From Craspedostauros australis (Eukaryota > Bacillariophyta > Bacillariophyceae > Mastogloiales > Achnanthaceae): 64,000 bases of DNA. Positions 43,428 to 54,031 of this stretch are shown piece by piece; position 1 is the first letter of the stretch; each line of letters begins with the position of its first letter. The position numbers were made by a program, and so were the translations under genes. The notes under the pieces were generated by a model. It was not told where the DNA came from. It made no database searches and worked only from the letters and a program-made list of their open reading frames with translations. Location: positions 2,418,001 through 2,482,000 of the forward strand of contig JAMXDE010000007.1 in the NCBI GenBank assembly GCA_026770025.1, written 5' to 3'.

Positions 43428-44189
43428 ATGGATCAATGCTCAGGAATGGAAAATCTACTTCAATGATACCAACAGCAACAGTAGCGGCGACAGCAGCAAT
43501 AAAAGCGTCAGCGTTTGCGGCAGGATGAAGTTTGGTGGGAAAACGAAGATGGCGCACTTACTCATCGGGTACTCATAGCAGCAACAACACGAACATATAG
43601 TGCACTACCATACGAGTACACTGGAACTCAGAGTCTCTGTTTTGGACGCTTATTGCTTCAGAAGCACGTGGGAAGGAGTCTCTACAGAGCATATGATAGT
43701 CACAGCGAACAAGACAAAGAAGAGCGTTTTCAAACCGAATCAATAGCGTGTGCCCAACTGCGACGGAGCTGTGCCCTTCTCTTCTTGCCGCCTTTGTCTT
43801 TTGCAGTTTTGATTTCCTTGTGTGTTTGCAATCAATGCGATTTGGGCTCCTCCTCTTCATTGCATTACATTGCTCTCTCTCTCTCTGGAGAGAGCCACAG
43901 CTACGAACTTCATGTAGGCGATTTTGCCTACTCGTACGACTCAATCGACCCACTGCAACATGAGAACAAGAGATTCAAGACAGAAAACGGAGGAAAGAAC
44001 TCGGCGGAGAAAGATCGAACAAAGACGCGTTGATCTCAGTGATTGCGTCATGTTTGGTCGTGCCGATTTCAAACGTCCACAAACGAAGATCAAGGACACA
44101 ATACCAACACCAACACCAACACCAACACCAATACAAACAAAGAGGCAGCTGCACATACGTACAGAGACGCAACGAAGTGAACGACGACC
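43428..44189. other. Intergenic with TC/GA hairpin and hexamer repeat
   Basis: GCTCTCTC at 43872-43879 and GAGAGAGC at 43888-43895 form an 8-bp perfect stem. An ACCAAC hexamer repeat lies at about 44103-44132, just upstream of the PDZ-PUB start. No gene seen. Confidence 0.5.
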
Positions 44190-45750
44190 ATGGGGTTCCT
44201 TGACAACATGTTTGGCGGCAAAGACGGCGACAAGAAGAAGGGCGGCAACGATGGCAAGAACCCGCTCAACCAGCTGAAGAACCAGCTGTCCAAGATCGGT
44301 GCTGGGCAGCGCAACTTCCAAGGCGCCGGGCAGTCGCTGGGTGGATCCAAACCGGGGACCGTCATCTCGGTGTCCCTCTCGGAGCCTGGTCCGCTTGGAA
44401 TAAAGGTGAGGGGCGGGAAGGGGTTGTTTGTTGCTGTCTCTTGTATTCATTGACGATCTGCTGCTATCGGCTGATATCATTTGCTATCCGTTGCGCAATT
44501 ACATGCAGAATATTGGAGAGTACAAATAGTTTAGTATTGTATTATGTTATGTTATCATTCATCACCACTCTCACTCGTTTGGCAAACCTCCCATTGTAAT
44601 ACAAATACTTCAACTCAATCGATGCTCAACTCGCGCTTGCACTTTTTCTTCAATACGCATTTTGTAATCCATGCGACAGATCGAGAAGCGACCAAATTCC
44701 GAGGGAACCGCGATCATCGCCTTGGTGGTGAAGGATTCTCAAGCAGAGAGAGCTGGGTTGCAGAGAGGCGACATCATGTGCTTCGCAGGGTCCAACGGTC
44801 AGGACGAGATCATGTACGACATGGTGCTTGAATTGGCATCCAGCGACCAACGGCCGCTGCAGTTTGACATTCGCAGGATCAAGCGAGTTGGCAATGCTGC
44901 GGCTGCTGGTGCCGTGCGTCCCTCCACAGCCAACAAGAAGGCATCCGCCGAGACGCATCATCGCAAGCAGGCCATGATTGCGGCCGCCGAGGCCCGCGAG
45001 AAGGCACACAAGGCAAAGCAGAAGCCGGTGGCACGCAGCGGCCTTGGCGTCGGCGTCAAGTACAAGAATGAAGAGCAAAAGCGGATCGAAGCGGAGCGGT
45101 TGGAGCAGATGAAGGCCCAGCCGGAGTCGGCCGAAGCACAGAAGGCGCGGGCGGCAGCCAAGGCGCAGGAAGCCAAGCTAGCCGCGGAGCTGGGGTACAA
45201 TCCCTATGAAACGGCCAAGGCGACAGCGGGGCAGGCCAGAACAGCCACGACGGCCACGCAGCATGGAACCATACAGGCTGACGCGCCCGGCACTGCATCC
45301 TCGTCGGGCGGCGGTGGCATGGCGCCATTGCCAACCGTAGCATCTCCCGCCGATCCCACCCAACCTCATGCCGAATCCTCAGCACTATTGATGGAGGAGC
45401 TCCCGTTGGAATTCCAGGACGCCTTCTCAACTCTTGTGTCGACGAATGAAGCAGGTGCCGTCAACTCGTCCTTGGACATCATCCAGAAACTCGTGACGAA
45501 CGCAACGACGAAGGGACAGGACGAGAATGATCCGGAGAAGGCGGCCAAATTTAGGCGCGTGCGGTTATCAAATACAAAGATCAACGCGGCGCTGGTGCAG
45601 ATGGAAGGAGCGGTCGAGCTCATGATGTCCATCGGCTTCCAATTGCACCACGAGGATGGCGAAGATTATCTCATCTACCCGCCCCACACGCAGACCCAGC
45701 CATGGGCACCATCGGCGCTGTCACAGATAAAGGCGTACGGGAGCAAATGA
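44190..45750 (+). CDS. PDZ-PUB domain protein
   Basis: Two exons: 44190-44405 and 44680-45750, 428 aa; the intron of 274 nt runs from GTGAGG to GCGACAG, phase 0. The join gives PGPLGIKIEKRPNSEGTA, which completes a PDZ fold: the carboxylate-loop-like PLGIK comes from exon 1, and GLQRGDIMCFAGSNGQD from exon 2 (domain about 58-145). An Ala/Lys/Glu-rich helix follows (150-250). Residues about 320-415 resemble a PUB domain (NTKINAALVQMEGAVELMMSIGF, then HHEDGEDYLIYP), a fold that binds the C-terminal tail of p97/Cdc48. It is probably an adaptor linking a C-terminal peptide ligand to the p97 segregase. That role is inferred from the domains. Confidence 0.82.
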
Positions 45751-46208
45751 TTACTCTATACACGAGCAATAGTAGAGTATGGCAGATTACTCTCGAGTCC
45801 TCTTCTCTGTTCTTGCTCCGTTCTCTGCGCTTTGCATTCTCTCTACCATGGACAGTTCGAATGGTGAATGGTTCTCTGCTTGCGTGCGAGATCCGAATCC
45901 AGGCCCATCATGCGAATAAACGTGTGTGCTCGTATCCACCAAAGGCGCCGCAGACAGCCAAGCGATCAAACCTGGCCGATGGACATGACCGATAATAGGC
46001 AGCAATCTTCCTCCCTGCTCTGCGTGCTTGCAGAGTACGGTACTCTACTATTGCAACCATAGAATACCGATCAATTTACTCTTCCACGTCTTGGCCCTCC
46101 GCGTGACAGTCACAGCTACTCTGCAATAACTCATACTCGTACTCTTCTGGCATTTTGCAAAAGTTGTAACCTCTTCTCAAATCTCCAACTAGAGGCTTAG
46201 ACAGAATC
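45751..46208. other. Short convergent intergenic region
   Basis: About 460 bases between two facing stops. Several ACTCGTAC/GAGTAC-type words; no gene. Confidence 0.4.
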
Positions 46209-48812
46209 TCACAACAACGGCTCCCTCATGCTCTTCCTGGGTTTCGTTCGGAAGCCATGGCTGACCTTGGATCGCGCCGCATCATCCGTCACCAGCTGCC
46301 AATCCAGCCCATCATCCGAGAGCTTGAGGAAGCGGCCCTTGCGCTCTTGCTGAATGATCTTCACCATCTGGCGAGTGATCTGGGTCTTCTCCGTCTTGCT
46401 CACCTTGCTATGCGCTTCTCGATGTCTCTCGATCAGCGACGCGAGGTACAGATTGCCCGGGTGCACCTGGAAGGGCCTGCCCCGTCCCAGCAGCACATCA
46501 TTATCCGTGGGGACCACGGCGTCCTGCATCGGAGGGTTGATCGCGTTCATCAGGATCGGAGTGTTCGTGCTGGATCTCGCCGATCCCCGCAACGTCGGCG
46601 ACGTGATGTTCGCCTCTATCTGTTGCTGCATCTCATGCTCGAACATGCGCTGCTTGTGCGCCAACGCTTGGAATTTCTCCTGGTCCAGCTCGTTGTTGGG
46701 ATCCAGCGGAAAGACGGAATCGTCGATGCCGTAGCCACGCAGCGCGTACATGCATTCCAGGTGCGAGCCGAAGTGCGACCGACATCGCACCCGCGCCGCC
46801 TGAGCGAGGGACGCCGTGAGTAACGAGACGGCCGGTCGCAGCTGAGGGGTATTGTAACAAATGTGGCACGCGGCCACCTTGGTGGACAAGGATCTCGCGA
46901 CGCCCGTTGCCTTGAAGACGAACTCCAGACTAGGCGGGGTGGCGCCGACGAAGTAGATCACGGCAACGGAGCCTTGCTTCTGATCAGACACCGTCAGGCT
47001 GCGCCAGCCCGATGAGATGGCATAGAAGATGGCCCGCAGCTGTGGATGTATGTACGAGTAAGTGACATGTGTTGCAAATGATGAAACGCAACAGAGTGTG
47101 GTGAGGGTAACGGTATGTGGTATTGTCGCCAAATAATCGTCACGAGAGAACCAAGAACCGACAATCGACATATGAGGTCGTATTGGTAGAATTGAAGCGT
47201 GTGGTGAGCGCCGGCAGGATGTGTACAGAGCACATGTCAGAAGCGCGAAGGAAGGTGAGGTGAGAAATAGAATAAGGTGAGACATACCCGAGGCAGTTGT
47301 CGCGAGGTAATGAAAATCACAGATACGACTGATTTGGCGAAGTGGCAAGAAAGGGATGTAGAAAGCGAGGCAATGCCACAATGGAAACACCAAGTCACGG
47401 AGGAAAGTCAAGAAATACGCGCCAAGACGTCGCAACCAACCATGCGAATGAATCCTATCGTGCGTGCACACCATCTGGGACCCAAAGCTTGTGCGAACAC
47501 CTGTTTTCTGAATTGCAGGAATTGCAGGAACTGCGATGATTTGTGCGCAACGTACCTCGTGAATGCCTGAATCTTCCGGCTGCAGATTGAACATGTAGTA
47601 AAAGATGGTGCGCCCCGATCTGTCTCGCACATCGCGCGTGAAGAATTGGACGATGCCACGATTGTATGCCCTCAAGTCTTCGGGTGAGAGATCGTCCAAG
47701 GTGAGCTCCTTCCCCAGCTTGGACGGACCGAAGAGCTCTAGCTTGCACTGGAAGTACTCCACCATCTGCTTGGCCGCGGCCGTGACATCGTAGTTGTAGG
47801 GACGCAGGAAGGTGAGCTTGAGGTTGTCATCCTTCATGTAGCGCGGGAAGAGGAAGACCGCTCTCTCGTAGGCTCGTTTGTCTCGGATGTTGCCCATCTT
47901 TTCCGCCAGCTGGTCCAGTTTGGATCTGAGGAACTCTGGATCCTCGGGCTCCGTCGGCTGCTTGGCAACACCGTGAATATCATCCAATGCCTCGTTCCTC
48001 TCCTCCAACGACAGCTGCTTGAGGTCGCCCACCAGCAGGTTCTCTCCGTCAGCCTCGACCATGGAACTGAAGTTCTTCTTGCTGGACGAGAAGGTGACGT
48101 CTTCCAACCTCGAAACGCTGCTCAACGGGTGGAGGCTGGAGAAGCAGGAGCTTTGATCGGACCTGCCATCGTCAGAGCCGCTATCGTGGTACACGCCTGC
48201 CGACGATCTCGTTGGATGCATTCGGTGAAAGGCAGGCGATGATGCGGACAGGGGCGACGACGGCGGCGGTGGTGGGAGGAACATGGAGCTGCATGTTGTG
48301 TTGGGCATCGGTGGCGATGCCATGGACGATAGCGCTGCCATGGGTACCGCCGATGCTGACGTCGATGTCATCATGCTGCGCGCTGCCGCACGGTTCCCGG
48401 CCATCAAACCGAAACGTGCGTCGCTATTTGCACTGCCGCGAAGCTCGATGCCGCGAAGCATGTTTCGGACGCGGCTGTGGCCGCTGTGGCTGCCATCGTA
48501 GGTCTCGCTGTGGCTGTCGAGGCTGTAGCTGCGCTCGATGTTCGCGCTGAGCTTGCCGATGGTGTCGTGTGACGCAAACGCGGAGACGTCCGAGCCAGCT
48601 CCAGACGCAGCGGAGAGCGTGTTGCGCGTTGAGATGGAAGTGGGAATGCCGTTCGAGGCCTTGATGTTGCCCTGCTTCGAACCGAAGGGCGCGCCTCCAT
48701 CGTTGGACGAGGCCACGTCGGTCCGGAGCTTCGACGCCGACGATGTTGGCGATGGTGCAGGCGCCTGTCGTTTGCGCGACGATAGGAAGTAAGGGGATGT
48801 TGACGGGTTCAT
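46209..48812 (-). CDS. CRAL-TRIO-like/DUF6824 protein
   Basis: Two exons: 48812-47556 and 47039-46209, 695 aa; the intron of 516 nt (GTACGT to CCACAG) is phase 0. The N-terminal 270 residues are Ser-rich and of low complexity. About 285-560 resembles a Sec14/CRAL-TRIO lipid-binding region: LTFLRPYNYDVTAAAKQMVE, then across the splice GIHE-LRAIFYAISSGWRSL, and SHFGSHLECMYALRGYGI. About 610-690 is a DUF6824 domain (DNDVLLGRGRPFQVHPGN...KTEKTQITRQMVKIIQQ), a family expanded in diatoms and suspected of a regulatory role. The splice is chosen because it restores the lipid-domain order. The intron has no in-frame stop, so unspliced message would give an 867-aa form. Confidence 0.82.
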   Translation of the reverse strand: MNPSTSPYFLSSRKRQAPAPSPTSSASKLRTDVASSNDGGAPFGSKQGNIKASNGIPTSISTRNTLSAASGAGSDVSAFASHDTIGKLSANIERSYSLDSHSETYDGSHSGHSRVRNMLRGIELRGSANSDARFGLMAGNRAAARSMMTSTSASAVPMAALSSMASPPMPNTTCSSMFLPPPPPSSPLSASSPAFHRMHPTRSSAGVYHDSGSDDGRSDQSSCFSSLHPLSSVSRLEDVTFSSSKKNFSSMVEADGENLLVGDLKQLSLEERNEALDDIHGVAKQPTEPEDPEFLRSKLDQLAEKMGNIRDKRAYERAVFLFPRYMKDDNLKLTFLRPYNYDVTAAAKQMVEYFQCKLELFGPSKLGKELTLDDLSPEDLRAYNRGIVQFFTRDVRDRSGRTIFYYMFNLQPEDSGIHEVRCAQIIAVPAIPAIQKTGVRTSFGSQMVCTHDRIHSHGWLRRLGAYFLTFLRDLVFPLWHCLAFYIPFLPLRQISRICDFHYLATTASGMSHLILFLTSPSFALLTCALYTSCRRSPHASILPIRPHMSIVGSWFSRDDYLATIPHTVTLTTLCCVSSFATHVTYSYIHPQLRAIFYAISSGWRSLTVSDQKQGSVAVIYFVGATPPSLEFVFKATGVARSLSTKVAACHICYNTPQLRPAVSLLTASLAQAARVRCRSHFGSHLECMYALRGYGIDDSVFPLDPNNELDQEKFQALAHKQRMFEHEMQQQIEANITSPTLRGSARSSTNTPILMNAINPPMQDAVVPTDNDVLLGRGRPFQVHPGNLYLASLIERHREAHSKVSKTEKTQITRQMVKIIQQERKGRFLKLSDDGLDWQLVTDDAARSKVSHGFRTKPRKSMREPLL

Positions 48813-49236
48813 CTTTGGTCAGTTCTCTGCTCTTTCGCCAATGCGGTGCAGGTCAGAGTCTGGATTTGTGAGTGATGCCGGTGATAAGCCTCCGATGGTC
48901 AACGTCCAACGTCCGATGGTCGATGTCCGATGATCAATGTCCGATGGGGTGCTGCGTGAATCCGCGTTCCGTCGACCAAGAAATCTCACTTGCGATCACA
49001 GTTGGCGCTATCTCTGATTATGGGCGTTATGCCTTGGCTGGAGTGTCTGCAATTGCAACAACAACGACACAAGGAAGAGACGGAGGCGAAGACGTTGATT
49101 ATGGCAGAGTTGCAGAGTGGCAGGGACAGGAGCAAAGGCAAGGCAAATAGCCGATGATTGTACCAATACTGCGATGCTGCAATGTTGTGAAGAAACGAAG
49201 TAGCGCGAAATCTCGTAGAGTGGAGATGGTGTCTTC

Positions 49237-49274
<38 letters not shown>

Positions 49275-52200
49275 CTGTGTTCGTGTGTTTGTTGGTGCGA
49301 CCTGTGATGCAAGCAACTGATTGTCTCGATGTTTCCGGCGAAGTCTGCTGCTCGTGTTCTGGCGTCGTCGGATGTGGTTCCAATAGTGTGGATGCCTGAA
49401 TGTCTGGATGTCTGCGAAGTGTTTGGGCGAGCGTGTGTGTGTCGAGAATGAGCTATGGTACGGACACGTGTGAGCGTGGACTCCGACAACTGGAAACCAG
49501 TGGTATTCGTATTCGCTTTTGAATGTTTGTTGCGCTCCCTCGGTTTGGTCGTTACTTCGGTTGTTACTTCGGTTGTTGCTTCGTCTATTTGTTTGCTTGC
49601 TTACTTCCTTGTTTGCTTACTTCCTTGTTTGTTTGTGTGCTCGGTTATCTCTCTCTTCTCCGAGGTCAGCGTTTCTCTTTTGCCGTCGTCGTATCATGTG
49701 CGCAACAGCACAGAGGCCACCCACACCCTGGCTCGGCGGGTCTCGTCTCCACGCAAAGGACTTCAGTGCTCCCGTACTCTTGATTTGAGGTGCGGAGTCG
49801 CTGCCCATTGAACAAGGAATGTCATTGCGATGTCCTGACACTGCGACGAACAAGAACACGTGTGAACCCCCGGACAAGTAGCCAAACCGCCGCAACACAA
49901 GAGGTTGTCATCGAGCATCCTTGTTGTTCCGCTGGCCGCCAGCACCTCGCTCCTGTGTTGGAATGTGGTGCCAATTGTGCCGGTATTCAATTCGGCTTCT
50001 CACTCCAACGCATAATTGGACGCTTTCCGTATAAAAGTCCGATGGGCATATCACAACAAGGCGACTCACGACTACTAATTCTTGTCAGGAGTGTTCGGTC
50101 ATCCCCATTGATATTCCCCAAACATTTGTGTTACACTTATGTGAGGGCAATGAAACAGCTACGATGCTGTGGCGCTCACCATGTCGCTCGTTGCGGAAGT
50201 TGGTTAATTGTGTGTTGAAGATCACGACCCGCACAACAGTTGTGACCAAACCTTCGTTGCGTTCGTATTCCGTGTGAACAAACCTCACGAAATTGCACAC
50301 AGACGAGCTACCGGTGTGGGAAGGATCATAATTGTGGTTTGTAGGGTACGAGTATGCGTACAGCACTCGCAGAGAGAGAGAGAGAGGGAGTACTGGCCTA
50401 TGTGGTACGAGACGTGCCTCGAAGCAATAGTTCTGGGTGAACAGATGATGATGCGCGCCATCTCACATTGACCTTCACATTCACACGCACATTCGTCCCC
50501 AAATCTGCATTGAGCCCAACCCGCCTTCCGTCCATCTTTCGCTGCGTTGGTACTCTCTTCGAAATGACATTGACGCAATACAGCACCGGACATAGTTGCA
50601 GGTATTGTGCGAGCTATTGCGTGGTGTACTACTCGCACACGACCTCAGATCCTCACCGAGAAGTGTCACGAACAAACGTCCCTACGGAGGTATGATGCGC
50701 ATTGGATCACGTTCATTGAACCACAGGTATTGGTGATTGTGGTGCCGTCCAGGCGGAGTGCGCATGTCGGATTCGATGGCGCAATTGTGCTGGAGGTGCC
50801 CTTGGCTCTCTCAGTGTATTTTGAATCCAGACCACCGACTGCTCGACTCCAGCTCGCAGATCTTATTATATTCCACAGAGCAGTTCGTTTGTGCCATACT
50901 AATGCATGACACTTTTCCTTCATCCTGACTCTGGAAACCAAGATCTCTCTTGCGTCCCCTTGACGTTCTTTGCCAGAAACACCTTCTTGTGTGTGCGATT
51001 CGAGCCTTCATTCCATGACAATGGTCATGTTCAACTTCGCGCAATTTTCGTATCAACTTGGAGAGTGTGTGGTGTGGTACGCGAATTTGTGAAGCCCAGT
51101 ACTCGTAGAATTGAGCGCTGTATTCATCCCCCGTGTTCCATTCTTCTTCTCATGTCCGTGTTGGTCTTGGTTGGTGTGGTTTGTGGGATACAACAGTCTA
51201 ACACACTTATACCGGTCATGGTCAAACCTCACTGAGGAACATGCATGCAATGTCCTTCTACGTGAAAGTGCACCATCCACTGCAAAAAAAGAGCTGTTCA
51301 TGCCCTGAATTATGCGCTCTGGAGTTGTCGTACTTGTAGCTCAAACCTCACAGCAGCGTGATCCGACCCAGTAGTCGACCACCTCGCGCCGTGTCCACCA
51401 CAAAAGTCGTCCTTCCCGAAAAGCAATGACAAACGAAATCCGAGTACTCTCCGAACAGTTCAAGGGCGCTTCCTGTACCCGAAAGCAGAATCCACATGAT
51501 GGAGGCGAACCAAGGAAAGAGGTCAACTGAGATCGACTCCGATGAACGGGAACAGGGAACGGTCTGGATGGGCATGGCAACGACTGTGGCTGCATGCCAA
51601 GCGTACTCGTATTGTTCAAGTGCAATGAGGCGCTGTATCAAGCGGAAGAGAGCAGCTCGTACTCTACTCGAGGTTGCCATTGTTCTGCTCCATTGGAACG
51701 ACGATCATCGAGGAAATGGCTCTGTCACGCAGAGCTGCGACCGGTAATACTCATAGTAGTACTCTACACAAGAGCACAGCAGGTCATAGAATGGGTCATG
51801 ACAGCGGATGCCCATTTCATCGCAGACTTGTTTGGGCACCGTAGTGGCAGCTTGCGTCATGACTAATGAGCTGATCTTGAAATGCTCGATCGATTTCAAA
51901 GCATAAAGTACGATCTACTCGTGGTATGGCAGATTAACATTGTCGTAATCCATTCGTTTCAATCTTGATCTCGTGTCGCCAACTACCACAGTGAGGTTTG
52001 CACTTTGGAAGCAAGAAAGGCAGGAGGTTTCTTCAATCGCGACCCTTCGTCTCCTGTTGTCAAAATGTCGTCCGTGGATGCGAGTTGCTCGTTGATTGAG
52101 GGCTCTGCTTTCTTGGTCCATAACACCTCCATGCCAGTGCGAAGACATGACGGTCTCAATGGTGCATACCTGCGGGAGGATATTTGCTCTCCAGCTCATG

Positions 52201-54031
52201 CGAGCACGGGCCGAGAGCATCATACTTACGCAACTCATCAGAGGTCAGCCCCCCAACGAGTACTTGTACCTCTGGAGATGGAGGAGCCGTCCATCATGTT
52301 CTTTTCTCCGTGGGCTGATGGCTTCGAGAGTCGGCAGTCGTCGGTCGCATCTGTTAACGAGCAATCCAAAATGGATGAGACGCCTCAGTTTTCGATGGTC
52401 TCCAATCACGCGTTCGGCACGAGTATCGAGGGACCATCATTCTGGGGCGCTTGGCGTGGATCTCACAGAGTGACGAGCTTCTGCCCATGATTGTGCTGCA
52501 CGGCGTACTCGTATGGTACGGTGCATCGTCGACTTACACATGGCTAGCGGGGATGGTCTGTGGGATGGGAGCAGCGCCTTCGCTGCAGAGAGCTGCGGGC
52601 AACGGGTGCTCGCGTGAAGAGAGATGTCATCATGTCATTGTCCTTGATCTTTCAGCGTCAACATAGGTCCAACCTCCATAGGAACATTGGACGAAGTTCA
52701 GACACAGCCGCAGTTGTGCTCCTCTTCTCCAGTTTGGGGAATGCCCAGCCTCGCTTTCTCGGATCTCTGTCTGAGCAGGTTGTTCTCGCGGTTGCCATTT
52801 CTCGTCGTCCACCTCTGTGCGGCGACCTCTGTCGCGCTCGTACTCGTCCAACTAGTCGTACTTGTGTTCGTATTCTGGTCCTCTTTTTGGCAGTGGGAGC
52901 TGATGGTGTGTGTGATGGTCACGTTCGCCGCTGTCGTGGACGAAGGGTTCGCACAGTGAATTGTCATCTCACAGCTTCTCACAGCGAAGGACACGACCAA
53001 AAGCGGAGAATGTGGGTGGTAACCTTGGTCGGTACCGCAACGAAAAAGGCCCAAAGTCAGAATTGGGATCGTGTGGAGCACTATGACTAGTGCGACTCAT
53101 ACTTAGATTCCAAACACGCTCGAGACTTCCCCTGTTCGTTTCCGCGTTCCTGCAGCCATGTTGGTGAACCAACACAAAGAATGAAGAGAGATAGAGAGAC
53201 AGGATCTTGTGGTCCATCAAATTGGGTGTTGCTGTCGAGGTCGTTGCTGAGGCTGGTTGGCATCGTCATCGTCATCGTCATCAGCGTCATGATTGGCATG
53301 CCATACGCATACACGTGCGAGTCCACGACGAGCGTGGGATTGGCGATATCACAGCAATGATGACAAGCACGATCAACATCAGAAAGAAGGGCAACGGATT
53401 CGATGGCGCCAACGCATGAATCGTCGACGATTGCTGAGATCTCGATTCTGCAGTTAAGACGGAGACGTCAACGGAGGCGACGATGGGCATAGAGAAACAT
53501 AACGTGGCCACACCCGTCGCACAGCACGACCCAACCATTGGCAGACACTCCATGAACACGATTAGTGTGCTCAACAAGCTCAACACGCTCAATTTCGCGG
53601 ATACTCCTGCTGATGCTGGTGCTGGTGCTCGTTCCTGGGCTCGTTCCTGGGATCGCGCATATGATATAATGTTCGCCAGAGTACCATTCGATCCCACCAA
53701 ACTTCACGAGACTCACACTCGTGCATCTTTTCATACAAGACTTGAGCATCGGCTTATGAACTCCCGCGAGACCGCCCAGTGAATTTGGCTTGAAGAGACC
53801 CAACGACGAGTCTGCCAAGATCCAAAGGGCCGCATCGGCCGTGGTTGGGGACAACTCCACTTGCAACGCTCACGGTGACAGCGTGTCTGCGACTGACCCA
53901 CAGTGAGTGCGGCATGAGACATGTTTTGGGAACATGTTGTTCTTATGCTGCGAGTAGGACTGCGAGTATCCCTCTCGCTGTCTCTTCATCTCCTCCAACA
54001 TCAAAGTTACTCGACATAAAAATCAACGGCT
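48813..54031. other. Gene-poor region, about 5.2 kb
   Basis: No recognisable gene. Features seen: a (TC)n run at about 49238-49270; tandem words GGTTGTTACTTC at about 49553-49590 and a 17-bp unit TTGCTTACTTCCTTGTT repeated at about 49597-49630; a (GA)n run at 50371-50388; (CATCGT)n at about 53262-53282. The frame at 52005-52490 (161 codons) and several overlapping frames near 53483-53866 show no domain. Host genes with small exons could be missed. Confidence 0.4.
48893..48950. promoter_or_regulatory. Cluster of TCCGATG words upstream of the DUF6824 gene
   Basis: About 80-140 bases before the start codon, TCCGATG occurs four times, mostly followed by GTC or ATC, mixed with CAACGTCC. The regular spacing looks like a set of binding sites. 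A related word lies upstream of Sec61 beta near 42169. No known factor is assigned. Confidence 0.35.

Noticed and set aside
52005-52490. Plus-strand frame of 161 codons
   Set aside because: No domain, overlapped by another open frame of similar length, so no evidence that either is translated.
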